From: Nocardia higoensis
GTDB taxonomy: Bacteria > Actinomycetota > Actinomycetes > Mycobacteriales > Mycobacteriaceae
Length of the DNA: 64,000 nt
Direction of reading: 5' to 3'
NCBI RefSeq assembly: GCF_015477835.1
Contig: NZ_JADLQN010000001.1
Span: 1,550,001 to 1,614,000, forward strand
In this document: piece by piece, positions 1-9,446 of the stretch
Position numbering within the stretch: position 1 is the stretch's first letter
Layout: each line of letters opens with the position of its first letter
Program-made: the position numbers and the translations under genes
The notes under the pieces: generated by a model
The model's database searches: none
Told to the model about the DNA's origin: nothing
What the model saw: only the letters and a program-made list of their open reading frames with translations

Positions 1-1
1 C

Positions 2-304
2 GATCCCGAGCAGTTCAACTGGCTGGGCACGCGGCTCGAGATCGCGCGCAGGCTGCGCACCGACCCGGAGTTCCGGGCCGGCTGGACCCAGCGTTCGGCG
101 GAACTGACCGCGGCCACGCTGGCCCGGCTGGAACGCCGCAAGGCGGCCGGCGCGCTGCGCGACGACGTGCCCACCGACGTACTGCTCGGCTATCTCGATC
201 TCGTGCTCGACGGGCTGATCGCGCGCATCGCCTCCGGACACACCAACGAAAATCTGTCCGCGGTACTCGATCTCGTCGAGGCGTCGGTCCGCCGCAAGGA
301 CTGA
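2..304 (+). CDS. TetR/AcrR family regulator, C-terminal part (5' end outside window)
   Basis: The reading frame is open from the first bases of the window to a TGA and has no start inside it, so only about the last 100 residues are present. The visible part is all helical and amphipathic, with a run LTAATLARLERRKAAGALR followed by DVPTDVLLGYLDLVLDGLI, which is the usual look of a TetR ligand-binding domain (helices 7 to 9). The DNA-binding domain lies outside the window, so the family call is inferred. A strong hairpin follows the stop at 317-357. Its target cannot be judged because its upstream neighbour is not visible. Confidence 0.7.
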   Translation, partial: DPEQFNWLGTRLEIARRLRTDPEFRAGWTQRSAELTAATLARLERRKAAGALRDDVPTDVLLGYLDLVLDGLIARIASGHTNENLSAVLDLVEASVRRKD

Positions 305-316
305 TCGCCCCGTCGG

Positions 317-357
317 CCGGTGGGTGCGTCGGGTCGCGACACGGACGCGCCCACCGG
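317..357 (+). terminator. Hairpin after the TetR gene
   Basis: Two 14-base arms, 317-330 and 344-357, pair with a single T-G wobble around a 13-base loop. The hairpin lies 12 bases after the TetR stop codon. No T tract follows, which is common for terminators in high-GC actinobacteria. It probably separates the TetR gene from the ATP-grasp gene. Confidence 0.55.
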
Positions 358-585
358 TGGACCGGGCCACACCGGACATCCTGAATGCCTCGCCCCCGGC
401 GGGCCCGGCCGGAGGTAACTGCACAATCGCTGATCATCGACGCCGTGGGCGCCGGAATCGGCTGGCTGCGAGCCGGTTCCCGCACCATGATCTGTTGGCC
501 GACCGGGCGTAATTGCGCTGAACCGGGCCGCGACGGCGGACCGCGACGGTATCATTCGAAGCGCATCCGCCACGCCGTGGCAAAT

Positions 586-620
586 CACGAGCAGACGCGA
601 CACGAGCAGACGCGACACGA
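586..620 (+). repeat. 15-bp tandem repeat upstream of the ATP-grasp gene
   Basis: CACGAGCAGACGCGA occurs at 586-600 and again at 601-615, followed by a partial third copy (CACGA, 616-620). It sits 19 to 53 bases before the mini-ORF start at 639, where a regulator could bind or where slippage could vary the leader length. The remaining gap (358-585) shows no convincing gene. Confidence 0.6.
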
Positions 621-638
621 TCGGAGAGCGAGCCACCC

Positions 639-698
639 ATGGGCCCCGCAACCGTCCGTCCCCCGGACCGCGACAGCATTCGCGGCGGCCCGGGATGA
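639..698 (+). CDS. Possible 19-codon leader or precursor peptide ORF
   Basis: ATG at 639 opens a 19-residue frame (MGPATVRPPDRDSIRGGPG) whose TGA overlaps the ATG of the ATP-grasp gene (ATGA, 695-698). A purine-rich GGAGAG lies about 11 bases upstream, whereas the ATP-grasp start itself has only a GC-rich CGGG before it, so coupling through this ORF is plausible. ATP-grasp peptide ligases usually act on a small peptide encoded just upstream, but known precursors are longer (about 50 to 100 residues). It could equally be a chance open frame in GC-rich DNA. Function is not assigned. Confidence 0.3.
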   Translation: MGPATVRPPDRDSIRGGPG

Positions 699-1666
699 AC
701 GGGTCCGGGCGCGGGCCCGCCCGACGCGATTCGGTGCTCATCGTCTGCGACTCCGCCGACCCGCATGCGGCCGCCGTGGCCGAGATGGTGCGCGAGATAC
801 ACGGACTCGACGTGATCCGGTTCGATCCGAGCGACTACCCGCGCACCTACGGCAGCTTCCGGGTCGACCGGCTCGGCACGGCGCGGGCGCTGACCCAGAC
901 CGTCGGCTTGGACCAGGTTCGCTCGGTGTGGTGGCGGCCGCTCACGCCGAGCCGCTCGGCACAGATCCCCGGCGTCGACAGCGACTTCGAGCCCGACGCC
1001 TGCGACGGCTTCCTGGAGGGCATGCTGTGGTCGATTCCGGCACGCTGGGTCAACGATCCGGGCGCCGACCGCACCGCGAGCAGGCGGATCGTGCAGTGGG
1101 AGACCGCGGTGCGCGCCGGGCTCCGGGTGCCGGAGACGCTGGTGACCAACGATCCGGACGAGGCCCGCAGTTTCACCGAGTCACGTCCTGGCCCCGTGGT
1201 TTTCAAGCGGGACGGCACGCACCGGGCGGCCTGCGCGCAGGCCAGGATCGTCGGCCGCGACGACCTCGCGCAGATGTCGGACATCCGCCGCGCGCCCGCC
1301 GCTTTCCAGGACTACGTGCAGGCCGAATGCGAACTGCGCGTGGTGTGGGTGGACGGCGTCGAATGGACGGTGCGCATCGATGCGGCGCCGGGCGTCGCGC
1401 GGCTGTTCGACCGGCCGCGCGAGTCGGTGACCTTCGGGGTGGCCACCCTGCCCGCCTCGGTCAGCAAGTCGCTGTCCACCCTGATGGGCGCCCTGGGACT
1501 GGGCTTCGGCGTGCTGGACCTGCGCATCGGCCTCGACGGCGAGTACTACTTCCTCGAGGTCGACCCCCGCGGCCGGTTCGACCACCTCGCCGCCGCGACC
1601 GGCCTGCCGATCTTCGACAGCATGGCCGACCTGCTGGCCGACGACGAGATGGTGACCGGCCGCTGA
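695..1666 (+). CDS. ATP-grasp protein of the RiPP-maturase type (MvdD/TgmB-like)
   Basis: The 323-residue protein has the layout of ATP-grasp peptide ligases that make omega-ester or omega-amide crosslinks in graspetides. An N-terminal pre-ATP-grasp domain contains the SVWWRPLTPS stretch, close to the WxRRP-type motif of that family. An ATP-binding core (about residues 120 to 310) has VVFKRDGTH for nucleotide binding and the metal site near FLEVDPRGRFDHL. No standard precursor gene (such as tgmA) or methyltransferase lies next to it; only a 19-codon ORF precedes it, overlapping by ATGA. The alternative is a RimK-like or orphan ATP-grasp enzyme with another substrate. Family assignment is reasonably firm, the substrate unknown. 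Confidence 0.75.
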   Translation: MNGSGRGPARRDSVLIVCDSADPHAAAVAEMVREIHGLDVIRFDPSDYPRTYGSFRVDRLGTARALTQTVGLDQVRSVWWRPLTPSRSAQIPGVDSDFEPDACDGFLEGMLWSIPARWVNDPGADRTASRRIVQWETAVRAGLRVPETLVTNDPDEARSFTESRPGPVVFKRDGTHRAACAQARIVGRDDLAQMSDIRRAPAAFQDYVQAECELRVVWVDGVEWTVRIDAAPGVARLFDRPRESVTFGVATLPASVSKSLSTLMGALGLGFGVLDLRIGLDGEYYFLEVDPRGRFDHLAAATGLPIFDSMADLLADDEMVTGR

Positions 1667-1692
1667 CGCCTGTGCCCGCGGACCGCAGTGGG

Positions 1693-1971
1693 CTACTTGT
1701 CGGCGTTCTTGCGCCGGTTCGCACCGCCGCGGCTGCGCAACTGCACGTGCGATTCCACCAGCACATTGTGGATGAACCCGTAGGAACGCCCGGTGGACCG
1801 TGCCAGGGAGCGGATGCTCGCCCCCGCTTCGTATTGCTTCTTCAACTGATTCTGCAAACGGTCACGGGATTTTCCCGTGACGCGGGTGCCCTTGCTCAAT
1901 CCGGTTTTCGTCACCGTCCCGCCCTTGTTCTGTGTGGCGGTGGATCTGTTCTGTGTGGGCCTGTCGCTCAT
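1693..1971 (-). CDS. Small helix-turn-helix protein (Rv1473A-like)
   Basis: The protein has 92 residues. The first 35 are polar and probably disordered. Residues 36 to 80 form a basic helix and an HTH of resolvase/Hin-like type (KKQYEAGASIRSLARSTGR, then SYGFIHNVLVES), followed by a basic tail (RSRGGANRRKNADK). It lies 83 bases downstream of the ABC-F gene on the same strand, the arrangement of Rv1473-Rv1473A in M. tuberculosis as I recall it. This suggests a small DNA-binding regulator conserved with the ABC-F protein. Its targets are unknown. Confidence 0.8.
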   Translation of the reverse strand: MSDRPTQNRSTATQNKGGTVTKTGLSKGTRVTGKSRDRLQNQLKKQYEAGASIRSLARSTGRSYGFIHNVLVESHVQLRSRGGANRRKNADK

Positions 1972-2054
1972 GGCTTCCTCCGAGTCGCCGAGCAGCGCGT
2001 CATTCCAGGCTAAGCACTCATCAGGAAACGATCAACGAAATGATGTGATCCAAC

Positions 2055-3686
<1,632 letters not shown>

Positions 3687-3871
3687 AGATGTGCTCCTCT
3701 GGGGAAGTGCGGGGTGGCGACGGTGAATGTGTCCTGCAGGCCGCAGTGTAGGTACTCGGCCGACACGCCAACCAACGATTTTACCTGCACCCGCGTGCCA
3801 CGCCGCCGCCGAGGAGCCCGGTGTGACCGTGATAACCGGGCCGCGATTGCCCTTCGGTAGCGTGCGGTGTC

Positions 3872-4636
3872 ATGAGTACCGATCTGTTGGGCAAGAGCGC
3901 GCTGGTCAGCGGCGCGAGCAGGGGCATCGGCAAGGCGGCCGCCGCCGAACTGCTGCGGCGTGGCGCGAACGTGCTGATCACCGCCCGCAAAATCGAGCCG
4001 CTCGAACAGGCTGCCGAGGAGTTGCGCGCCCTCGGGCACCAGGGCGAGGTGGCCGTCATCGCGGGCAACTCCGGTGACGAGCAGGCGCGCGCCGAAGCGG
4101 TCGCGCGCGCGGTCACCGAGTTCGGCTCGCTGGACATCCTGATCAACAACACCGGCATCAACCCCGTTTTCGGCCCGCTCATGGAGGCCGACCTCGATGC
4201 CGTGCGCAAGATCTTCGACGTCAATGTGGTCGCCGCGCTCGGTTACGCACAGCAGGCCTACAAGGCGTGGATGGGTGAGCACGGCGGGGCGATCGTCAAT
4301 GTCGCCAGTGTGGCGGGTCTGCGCTCGACCGGTGTCATCGCCGCCTACGGCGCCTCCAAGGCGGCGTTGATCCGCCTGACCGAGGAGCTGGCCTGGCAAC
4401 TCGGTCCGAAGATCCGCGTCAACGCGGTGGCGCCCGGCGTGGTCAAGACCAAGTTCGCCGACGCGCTGTACTCCGCCGACGAGGAGCGCGCCGCGAGTGC
4501 CTACCCGATGAAGCGGCTGGGCAGTCCGGAGGACGTCGCTCGCCTGATCGCCTTCCTGGCCTCCGACGAGGCCGCATGGATCACCGGGGAGACGGTCCGC
4601 GTCGACGGCGGCCTGCTGGCGACCGGCGGACTCTGA
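3872..4636 (+). CDS. SDR family NAD(P)-dependent oxidoreductase
   Basis: 254 residues make a classical short-chain dehydrogenase. The Rossmann cofactor loop is SGASRGIG (13-20), NNTG is at 92-95, and the catalytic set is S146, Y159 and K163 (YGASK). The C-terminal end IAFLASDEAAWITGETVRVDGG is typical of FabG-like enzymes. No acidic residue is evident after beta-2 (ITARK), and the basic ARK suggests NADP(H), an inference. The substrate is unknown. It is followed within about 30 bases by the lycopene-cyclase-like gene, so the two may be cotranscribed. Confidence 0.9.
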   Translation: MSTDLLGKSALVSGASRGIGKAAAAELLRRGANVLITARKIEPLEQAAEELRALGHQGEVAVIAGNSGDEQARAEAVARAVTEFGSLDILINNTGINPVFGPLMEADLDAVRKIFDVNVVAALGYAQQAYKAWMGEHGGAIVNVASVAGLRSTGVIAAYGASKAALIRLTEELAWQLGPKIRVNAVAPGVVKTKFADALYSADEERAASAYPMKRLGSPEDVARLIAFLASDEAAWITGETVRVDGGLLATGGL

Positions 4637-4665
4637 GACATGCGCGACCCGTGGGCGCGGCGCCG

Positions 4666-5778
4666 GTGAACAGCTCCGATGTCGTCATCTGCGGGCTCGG
4701 CCCGGCCGGCCGGGCCCTGGCGCACCGCTGCCTGGCGCGCGGCCTGCGGGTCACCGTGGTCGATCCCGCCCCGCGGCGGCGGTGGACGGCGACCTACGCG
4801 GTGTGGGCCGACGAACTGCCCGGCTGGCTCGACAAGGGCGTGACAGCGGCGCGGATCGAGCATCCGGTGGCGTGGGGGTATGAGCGGCATGAGCTCGACA
4901 GGGCGTATTCGGTTCTCGACACCGGCGTGCTGCAGGACTCGCTGAGCATCGAGGGAGCCGACGTGGTCGCCGAGCGCGCGACCCACCTGACCGCCCACAC
5001 GCTCACCACCGCGAGCGGCAGGCAGTTGCGTGCCGACCGGGTGATCGACGCGCGCGGATTGGCGCGCTCGCCACGAAGGGCGGAGCAGACCGCCTACGGC
5101 GTCGTCGTGACGAAGGCGATCGAGCGCGACGATGCGACGCTGTTCATGGACTGGCGTGCCGACAACGGGGCCGAGTCCGCGGCCCCGCGTTCGTTCCTCT
5201 ATGTCGTGCCGCTCGGCGCGGGCGCGACCTTGTTCGAGGAGACCTGTCTGGCCGGGCGTCCCGCCCTGGGGCTGCGCGAGTTGCGCGAACGGCTCGAGCA
5301 CCGGCTGGCAGCGCGTGGCATCGCGCTCGACGGCAGCGAATCCGTCGAACGAGTTCGCTTTCCGGTGGAGGGCGGCAGGCCGGGCGCGCATCGGTTCGGC
5401 GCGGCAGGCGGCTTCCTGCATCCGGCCACCGGTTACAGCGTCGCGGCCTCGTTGAGCGCCGCCGACGAGTTCGCCGGCGGCGGTCCCGCCCGGCTCGGCC
5501 GCGTGCGCGCGGTGCACGCGTTGCGGGCCGCCGGGTTGCGCGCGCTGCTGGCCCTGCCGCCCGCTGATATACCGCTGTTCTTCGACGCGTTCTTCTCCCT
5601 GCCCGCGCATCGGCAACGCGCGTATCTGTCCGGCCGGGACGACCCGTACGGCGTCGCCGACGCCATGTGGGCCCTGTTTCCCGCCGTTCCGCCCCGGTTG
5701 CGCACCCGAATCGCCGTCGCTACCTGCGGTTTCACGTTTCGGTCCCGGATGCCGACCGGTTCGTCCATCATGGAGTGA
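4666..5778 (+). CDS. Lycopene-cyclase-type FAD-dependent protein
   Basis: About 370 residues. The N-terminus VVICGLGPAGRALAHRCL is a GxGxxG dinucleotide fold, and YAVWADELPGWL and the FLYVVPLG stretch resemble CrtL/CrtY lycopene beta-cyclases, which use reduced FAD to cyclise the ends of lycopene. The start is uncertain: GTG at 4666 puts the FAD motif right at the N-terminus; GTG at 4651 would add five residues; no strong ribosome binding site is visible for either. No other carotenoid gene is nearby, so the true substrate may differ. The stop codon overlaps the Ku start (TGATG), suggesting translational coupling to a DNA-repair gene, an odd pairing. Confidence 0.75.
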   Translation: MNSSDVVICGLGPAGRALAHRCLARGLRVTVVDPAPRRRWTATYAVWADELPGWLDKGVTAARIEHPVAWGYERHELDRAYSVLDTGVLQDSLSIEGADVVAERATHLTAHTLTTASGRQLRADRVIDARGLARSPRRAEQTAYGVVVTKAIERDDATLFMDWRADNGAESAAPRSFLYVVPLGAGATLFEETCLAGRPALGLRELRERLEHRLAARGIALDGSESVERVRFPVEGGRPGAHRFGAAGGFLHPATGYSVAASLSAADEFAGGGPARLGRVRAVHALRAAGLRALLALPPADIPLFFDAFFSLPAHRQRAYLSGRDDPYGVADAMWALFPAVPPRLRTRIAVATCGFTFRSRMPTGSSIME

Positions 5779-6782
5779 TGGCACGGGCTATCTGGAAAGG
5801 ATCGATTGCGTTCGGGCTGGTCAACGTCCCGGTGAAGGCGTACACCGCCACCGAGGACCACGACATCAAATTCCACCAGGTGCACGCGAAGGACGGCGGC
5901 CGCATCAAGTACCAGCGTGTGTGCACCCTCGACGGCAAGCCCGTGGACTATGTCGACATCGCCAAGGCCTACGAATCCCCGGAGGGCGGGACGGTCATCC
6001 TCTCCGAGGAGGATTTCGCCCGGCTGCCCGCGGCCGAGAAGCACGAGATCCCGGTGCTGCAATTCGTGCCGTCCGAGCAGATCGATCCGATCTTCTACGA
6101 CAAGAGCTACTACCTCGAGCCCGACTCCAACACCCCGAAGGCCTACCTGCTGCTGGCCAAGACCCTCGAGCGCATCGACCGTACGGCACTGGTGCACTTC
6201 ACGCTGCGCCAGAAGACGCGACTGGCCGCGCTGCGGGTGCGCGAGGGCATGCTGATGGTGCAGACCTTGCTGTGGCCCGACGAAGTGCGCGCGATCGAGT
6301 TCGAGTCGCTGCAGGACGCCGCCGAGCCGCGGCCGCAGGAGATCAAGATGGCCGAGACGCTCGTGGAGAGCATGTCCGACGATTTCGATCCCTCGCAGTT
6401 CACCGACGAGTACCAGGTCGAGCTGCAGAAGGTGCTCGACGAAGCCATCGAGCGCGGCGGAACGATGCCCGAACGCGCCGAACCCGCCCCGGCCGCGACC
6501 GACGCCGAGGTGGTCGATCTGGTGGCCGCGTTGCAGCGCAGCCTGGAGGCCAGCGGCAGGCGTGCCTCGGGGTCCGCGGGCACGGCCGCGAAGAAGTCCG
6601 GGACGGCCGCGAAGAAGAGCGGCCGAGCCTCCGGGACGGCCGCGAAGAAGAGCACGGGTGGATCGTCGGGCACGACGGCGAGCAAGAGCGCGGCGGGCAA
6701 GGGCACCGCGCGCAAGAGCACCGCGAAGAAGGCCCCCGCGAAGAAGACCGCGCAGAAGGCGCCGACGCGAAAAGGGGCATGA
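5778..6782 (+). CDS. ku: Ku protein of bacterial non-homologous end joining
   Basis: The 334-residue protein begins MARAIWKGSIAFGLVNVPVK, the hallmark of bacterial Ku, which forms a homodimeric ring on DNA ends and recruits LigD. The conserved Ku core runs to about residue 255. From about residue 260 a Lys/Ala/Ser/Thr-rich tail of about 75 residues follows, with three copies of GTAAKKS and then KK-containing repeats like those of histone H1, as in mycobacterial Ku tails that bind DNA. The ATG overlaps the stop of the previous gene by one base. No ligD lies within the window. Confidence 0.95.
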   Translation: MARAIWKGSIAFGLVNVPVKAYTATEDHDIKFHQVHAKDGGRIKYQRVCTLDGKPVDYVDIAKAYESPEGGTVILSEEDFARLPAAEKHEIPVLQFVPSEQIDPIFYDKSYYLEPDSNTPKAYLLLAKTLERIDRTALVHFTLRQKTRLAALRVREGMLMVQTLLWPDEVRAIEFESLQDAAEPRPQEIKMAETLVESMSDDFDPSQFTDEYQVELQKVLDEAIERGGTMPERAEPAPAATDAEVVDLVAALQRSLEASGRRASGSAGTAAKKSGTAAKKSGRASGTAAKKSTGGSSGTTASKSAAGKGTARKSTAKKAPAKKTAQKAPTRKGA

Positions 6783-6854
6783 TCGCCTGCTACAGTGCCA
6801 GACGAGTTCAGGAGGGAACTCGCGGATTTCGCCACCGGGTCGTCCCGGAGTTCT

Positions 6855-7286
6855 ATGGGGGGATGTATGCACCGCCTCTGCCGGTCGATGCTGGCCGTCG
6901 CCGGGACGTTCACGCTGGTGTTCGCCCTGGTCGCCTGCGGTGACGACGCACAGACCGCCCGAGAGTTCGTGGCGGCGAAGTACACCAGGGCCACGTCGCT
7001 CGACCAGGTCAACGACGGGCGGGCCTACACCGCGACCCTGGCCCCCGCCGCCGTGGTCGAGGCCATCACCGAAGCCGAACGGCCACTGGACAACCGGACT
7101 CTGGATCAGCGCGTCTATCTGCAGTATCGCGACGACATCCTCACCGTGGCCGCGCACGGCGCGGGCGCGCTGATCCTGGTCGACCAGTACCGCAACGGAT
7201 ACCGGCGCCACCAGTCGGCCGCCTCGGGTTTCGGCTGGCAGAGCGAGCCCCCGGGCAGCGAATACCGAAGCAGCAGCGGGAAATAG
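6855..7286 (+). CDS. DUF4247 family lipoprotein
   Basis: A basic N-terminus and hydrophobic stretch lead to the lipobox LVAC (residues about 25-28), so it should be exported and lipid-anchored. The mature part is about 115 residues, ending in a Ser/Gly-rich tail. Sequence and neighbourhood match DUF4247 proteins such as Rv2599. ATG 6855 has GGAG at a good distance; ATG 6867 behind GGGGGG is an equally possible start four codons later. It is followed by DUF350 and spermidine-synthase-like genes, a conserved cluster. Biochemical function is unknown. Confidence 0.8.
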   Translation: MGGCMHRLCRSMLAVAGTFTLVFALVACGDDAQTAREFVAAKYTRATSLDQVNDGRAYTATLAPAAVVEAITEAERPLDNRTLDQRVYLQYRDDILTVAAHGAGALILVDQYRNGYRRHQSAASGFGWQSEPPGSEYRSSSGK

Positions 7287-7340
7287 CGGCAGCGGGAAAC
7301 AGCGGCGGCGACAGCACAGCGGAGCACGAGGGAGACAAGC

Positions 7341-7766
7341 ATGCTCGAAGACATCGCGACCGAGGCAGCGGCCGCGCTGGCATACACCGGGGTGGGGCTG
7401 GCGCTGATGGTGCTCGGGTTCGTGGTCGTCGATATCCTGACGCCGGGCAGTCTGCGGTCGCAGATCTGGGTCGAGCGCAATCGCAACGCCTCGATCCTGG
7501 TCGCCTCGAACCTGCTCGGCGTCGGCGTGATCGTGGCGATGGCGATCTGGACCTCGCACGGGGCCATCGGCGAAGGGGTGCTCTCCGCCGCCGTGTACGG
7601 CGTGATCGGGCTGGCCGCCATGGCGGTGTCGTTCCTGCTGCTCGACCTGCTCACGCCCGGCAAGTTCCGCGATGTGGTCGACGACCGGACGATCCACCCG
7701 GCGGTGTGGGTGACGGCTTCTCTGCACATCGCGGTGGCCCTCGTGGTGGCCGCGGCGCTGTCCTAG
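7341..7766 (+). CDS. DUF350 family integral membrane protein
   Basis: 141 residues with four predicted membrane helices in two similar halves: each half has a long helix (ALMVLGFVVVDILTPGSLR; AAMAVSFLLLDLLTPGKFR) ending in the same L-L/I-TPGxxR motif, an internal duplication typical of DUF350. It sits between the lipoprotein and the membrane aminopropyltransferase and overlaps the latter by one base (TAG/GTG at 7764-7768), so the three are probably translated together. In M. tuberculosis the order is Rv2599-Rv2600-Rv2601. The role is unknown; a link to envelope stress or polyamine-like metabolism is inferred from context. Confidence 0.85.
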   Translation: MLEDIATEAAAALAYTGVGLALMVLGFVVVDILTPGSLRSQIWVERNRNASILVASNLLGVGVIVAMAIWTSHGAIGEGVLSAAVYGVIGLAAMAVSFLLLDLLTPGKFRDVVDDRTIHPAVWVTASLHIAVALVVAAALS

Positions 7767-9385
7767 TGCGTTCGGGAGCCGTCGCGCCGGAACAGGCAGA
7801 CGAGGCGGCTGTCACCGGCGCCGAAGCAGGGGCAGTCCTCGACCTCTCCGCGCGGCCGGGCCGTTCGCGGACCGCCCGGGTCGCGCTGCTGCTGGTGGCA
7901 TTCGTGTGCGCGGCCTGCGGCCTGGTCTACGAGCTGTCGCTGGTGACGCTGGGCAGTTACCTGATCGGCGACACCGCCGCGCAGGCGTCGATCACGTTGA
8001 GCGTCATGGTCTTCGCCATGGGCATCGGCGCGCTGGCCGCGAAGCCGCTGCGCCGCCGAGCGGCCACCGCATTCCTCTGCGTCGAGCTGGCACTGGCACT
8101 GCTGGGCGGATTATCGGTTCTGATGCTCTACGCCGCCTACGCGTGGCTCGATATCTACACCGCCGCGCTCATCGTCGCGGCGACCGTCCTCGGCATCCTG
8201 GTGGGGGCGGAGATCCCCTTGCTGATGGAGTTGCTGCAGCGTATTCGCAGACAGGAGCCGGGCAGCGCGGTCGCCGACCTGTTCGCCGCGGACTACGTCG
8301 GTGCGCTGCTCGGCGGGCTGGCCTTCCCCTTCCTGCTGCTGCCCGCCTTCGGGCAGATCAGGGGCAGCCTGATCGTCGGGGTGGTCAACGCCGCGGCCGG
8401 CGCGGTGCTGGTGTTCGTCCTCTTCCGCGACCAGATGGGCCGCCCCGCGCGCTGGGTGCTGACCACGCTGACCGTGCTGGTGGCGCTGGTGCTCGGCGGA
8501 AGTTATCTGTATGCCGACCGTTTCGAGGCGACCGCCCAGCAGGCGTTGTTCGCCCATCCGATCGTGCGGCACGAGCAGACCAGATACCAGAGCATCGTGC
8601 TGACCGAATCGCTGTCCCCGTTCGCCACCTCGGACGTGCGGCTCTACCTCAACGGCGACCTGCAATTCTCCTCCGTTGACGAGTATCGATATCACGAGGC
8701 GCTGGTCCATCCGACGCTCGCGGGACCGCGCCGGACCGTACTGGTCCTCGGCGGCGGCGACGGGCTGGCGTTGCGGGAGATCCTGCGCTATCCCGATGTG
8801 GAGTCGGTGACGTTGGTGGAGCTCGATCCCGACATGATCCGGCTCGCCCGCACCGAGCCGCGGCTGCTCGCATTGAACGGCGACGCGTTCGCCGATCCCC
8901 GGGTCGATGTGGTCAACGCCGACGCGTTCGGCTGGTTACGCGAGAGTCCCCGGCAGTTCGACGCGGTGCTCATCGACCTGCCCGACCCGGATCAGACCTC
9001 CATCGCCAAGCTCTACACCAAGGAGTTCTACGCGATGGCGGCCGATGTGCTCGCGCCGGGCGGCACCATGTCGGTGCAGTCGGGGTCGCCGTTCTTCGCG
9101 CCGCGCTCGTTCTGGTGCATCGCGGCGACGATGCGGGCGGGCGGGTTGCGCATCCTGCCGTATCACGTGGACGTGCCCAGTTTCGGCGACTGGGGATTCG
9201 TCCTGGCCACCCGCGACGTCGAACCGGCGCTGCGCCTGGACCCACCCACCCCGCCGCGATCGATCGACGCCGAGAGCCTGCGGGCGGCCGCGGTGTTCGC
9301 GCCCGACCGCCGCGACCCCGGCGCACCGATCTCCACTCTGATGCACCCGGTGATCGTCGATCTGGAACTGCGGGAATGGCGTTGA
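7766..9385 (+). CDS. speE: Membrane-anchored polyamine aminopropyltransferase (spermidine synthase-like)
   Basis: 539 residues. The first half holds about seven membrane helices (for example VALLLVAFVCAACGLVYEL). The second half is a class I methyltransferase-like aminopropyltransferase domain, with VLVLGGGDGLALREIL binding the decarboxylated SAM-type cofactor, ELDPDMIRLAR, the catalytic-loop region DLPDPDQTSIAKLYTKEFY and the late motif GGTMSVQSGSPFF. The start GTG at 7766 overlaps the previous stop. True spermidine synthesis is unproven: the fusion with a membrane domain and linkage to DUF350/DUF4247 suggest another, perhaps surface-related, acceptor. Equivalent to Rv2601 from memory. Confidence 0.85.
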   Translation: MRSGAVAPEQADEAAVTGAEAGAVLDLSARPGRSRTARVALLLVAFVCAACGLVYELSLVTLGSYLIGDTAAQASITLSVMVFAMGIGALAAKPLRRRAATAFLCVELALALLGGLSVLMLYAAYAWLDIYTAALIVAATVLGILVGAEIPLLMELLQRIRRQEPGSAVADLFAADYVGALLGGLAFPFLLLPAFGQIRGSLIVGVVNAAAGAVLVFVLFRDQMGRPARWVLTTLTVLVALVLGGSYLYADRFEATAQQALFAHPIVRHEQTRYQSIVLTESLSPFATSDVRLYLNGDLQFSSVDEYRYHEALVHPTLAGPRRTVLVLGGGDGLALREILRYPDVESVTLVELDPDMIRLARTEPRLLALNGDAFADPRVDVVNADAFGWLRESPRQFDAVLIDLPDPDQTSIAKLYTKEFYAMAADVLAPGGTMSVQSGSPFFAPRSFWCIAATMRAGGLRILPYHVDVPSFGDWGFVLATRDVEPALRLDPPTPPRSIDAESLRAAAVFAPDRRDPGAPISTLMHPVIVDLELREWR

Positions 9386-9409
9386 CGCCGCTCGGGTGAG
9401 GTCGCACCG

Positions 9410-9446
9410 TTGACCCAATGAAACAATCTTTGTACATTTGTTTCAT
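9410..9446 (+). promoter_or_regulatory. Promoter with overlapping TetR-type operator, leaderless start
   Basis: TTGACC (9410-9415) and TACATT (9433-9438) are separated by exactly 17 bases, a good -35/-10 pair. A perfect inverted repeat ATGAAACAA (9418-9426) / TTGTTTCAT (9438-9446) with an 11-base spacer lies over the spacer and the -10 region. Transcription would begin near 9445, the A of the TetR ATG, so the mRNA is probably leaderless. Repressor bound here would block its own promoter. The downstream oxygenase gene would be controlled by the same site. Confidence 0.75.

Noticed and set aside
5433..7727. Long minus-strand open frame opposite the cyclase, Ku and lipoprotein genes
   Set aside because: The plus-strand genes have clear family motifs; the minus frame is composed of low-complexity Arg/Gly/His-rich translation without domains.
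9418..9420. ATG 9418 as start of the TetR gene
   Set aside because: It lies in the operator between the -35 and -10 boxes, upstream of the expected transcript start.
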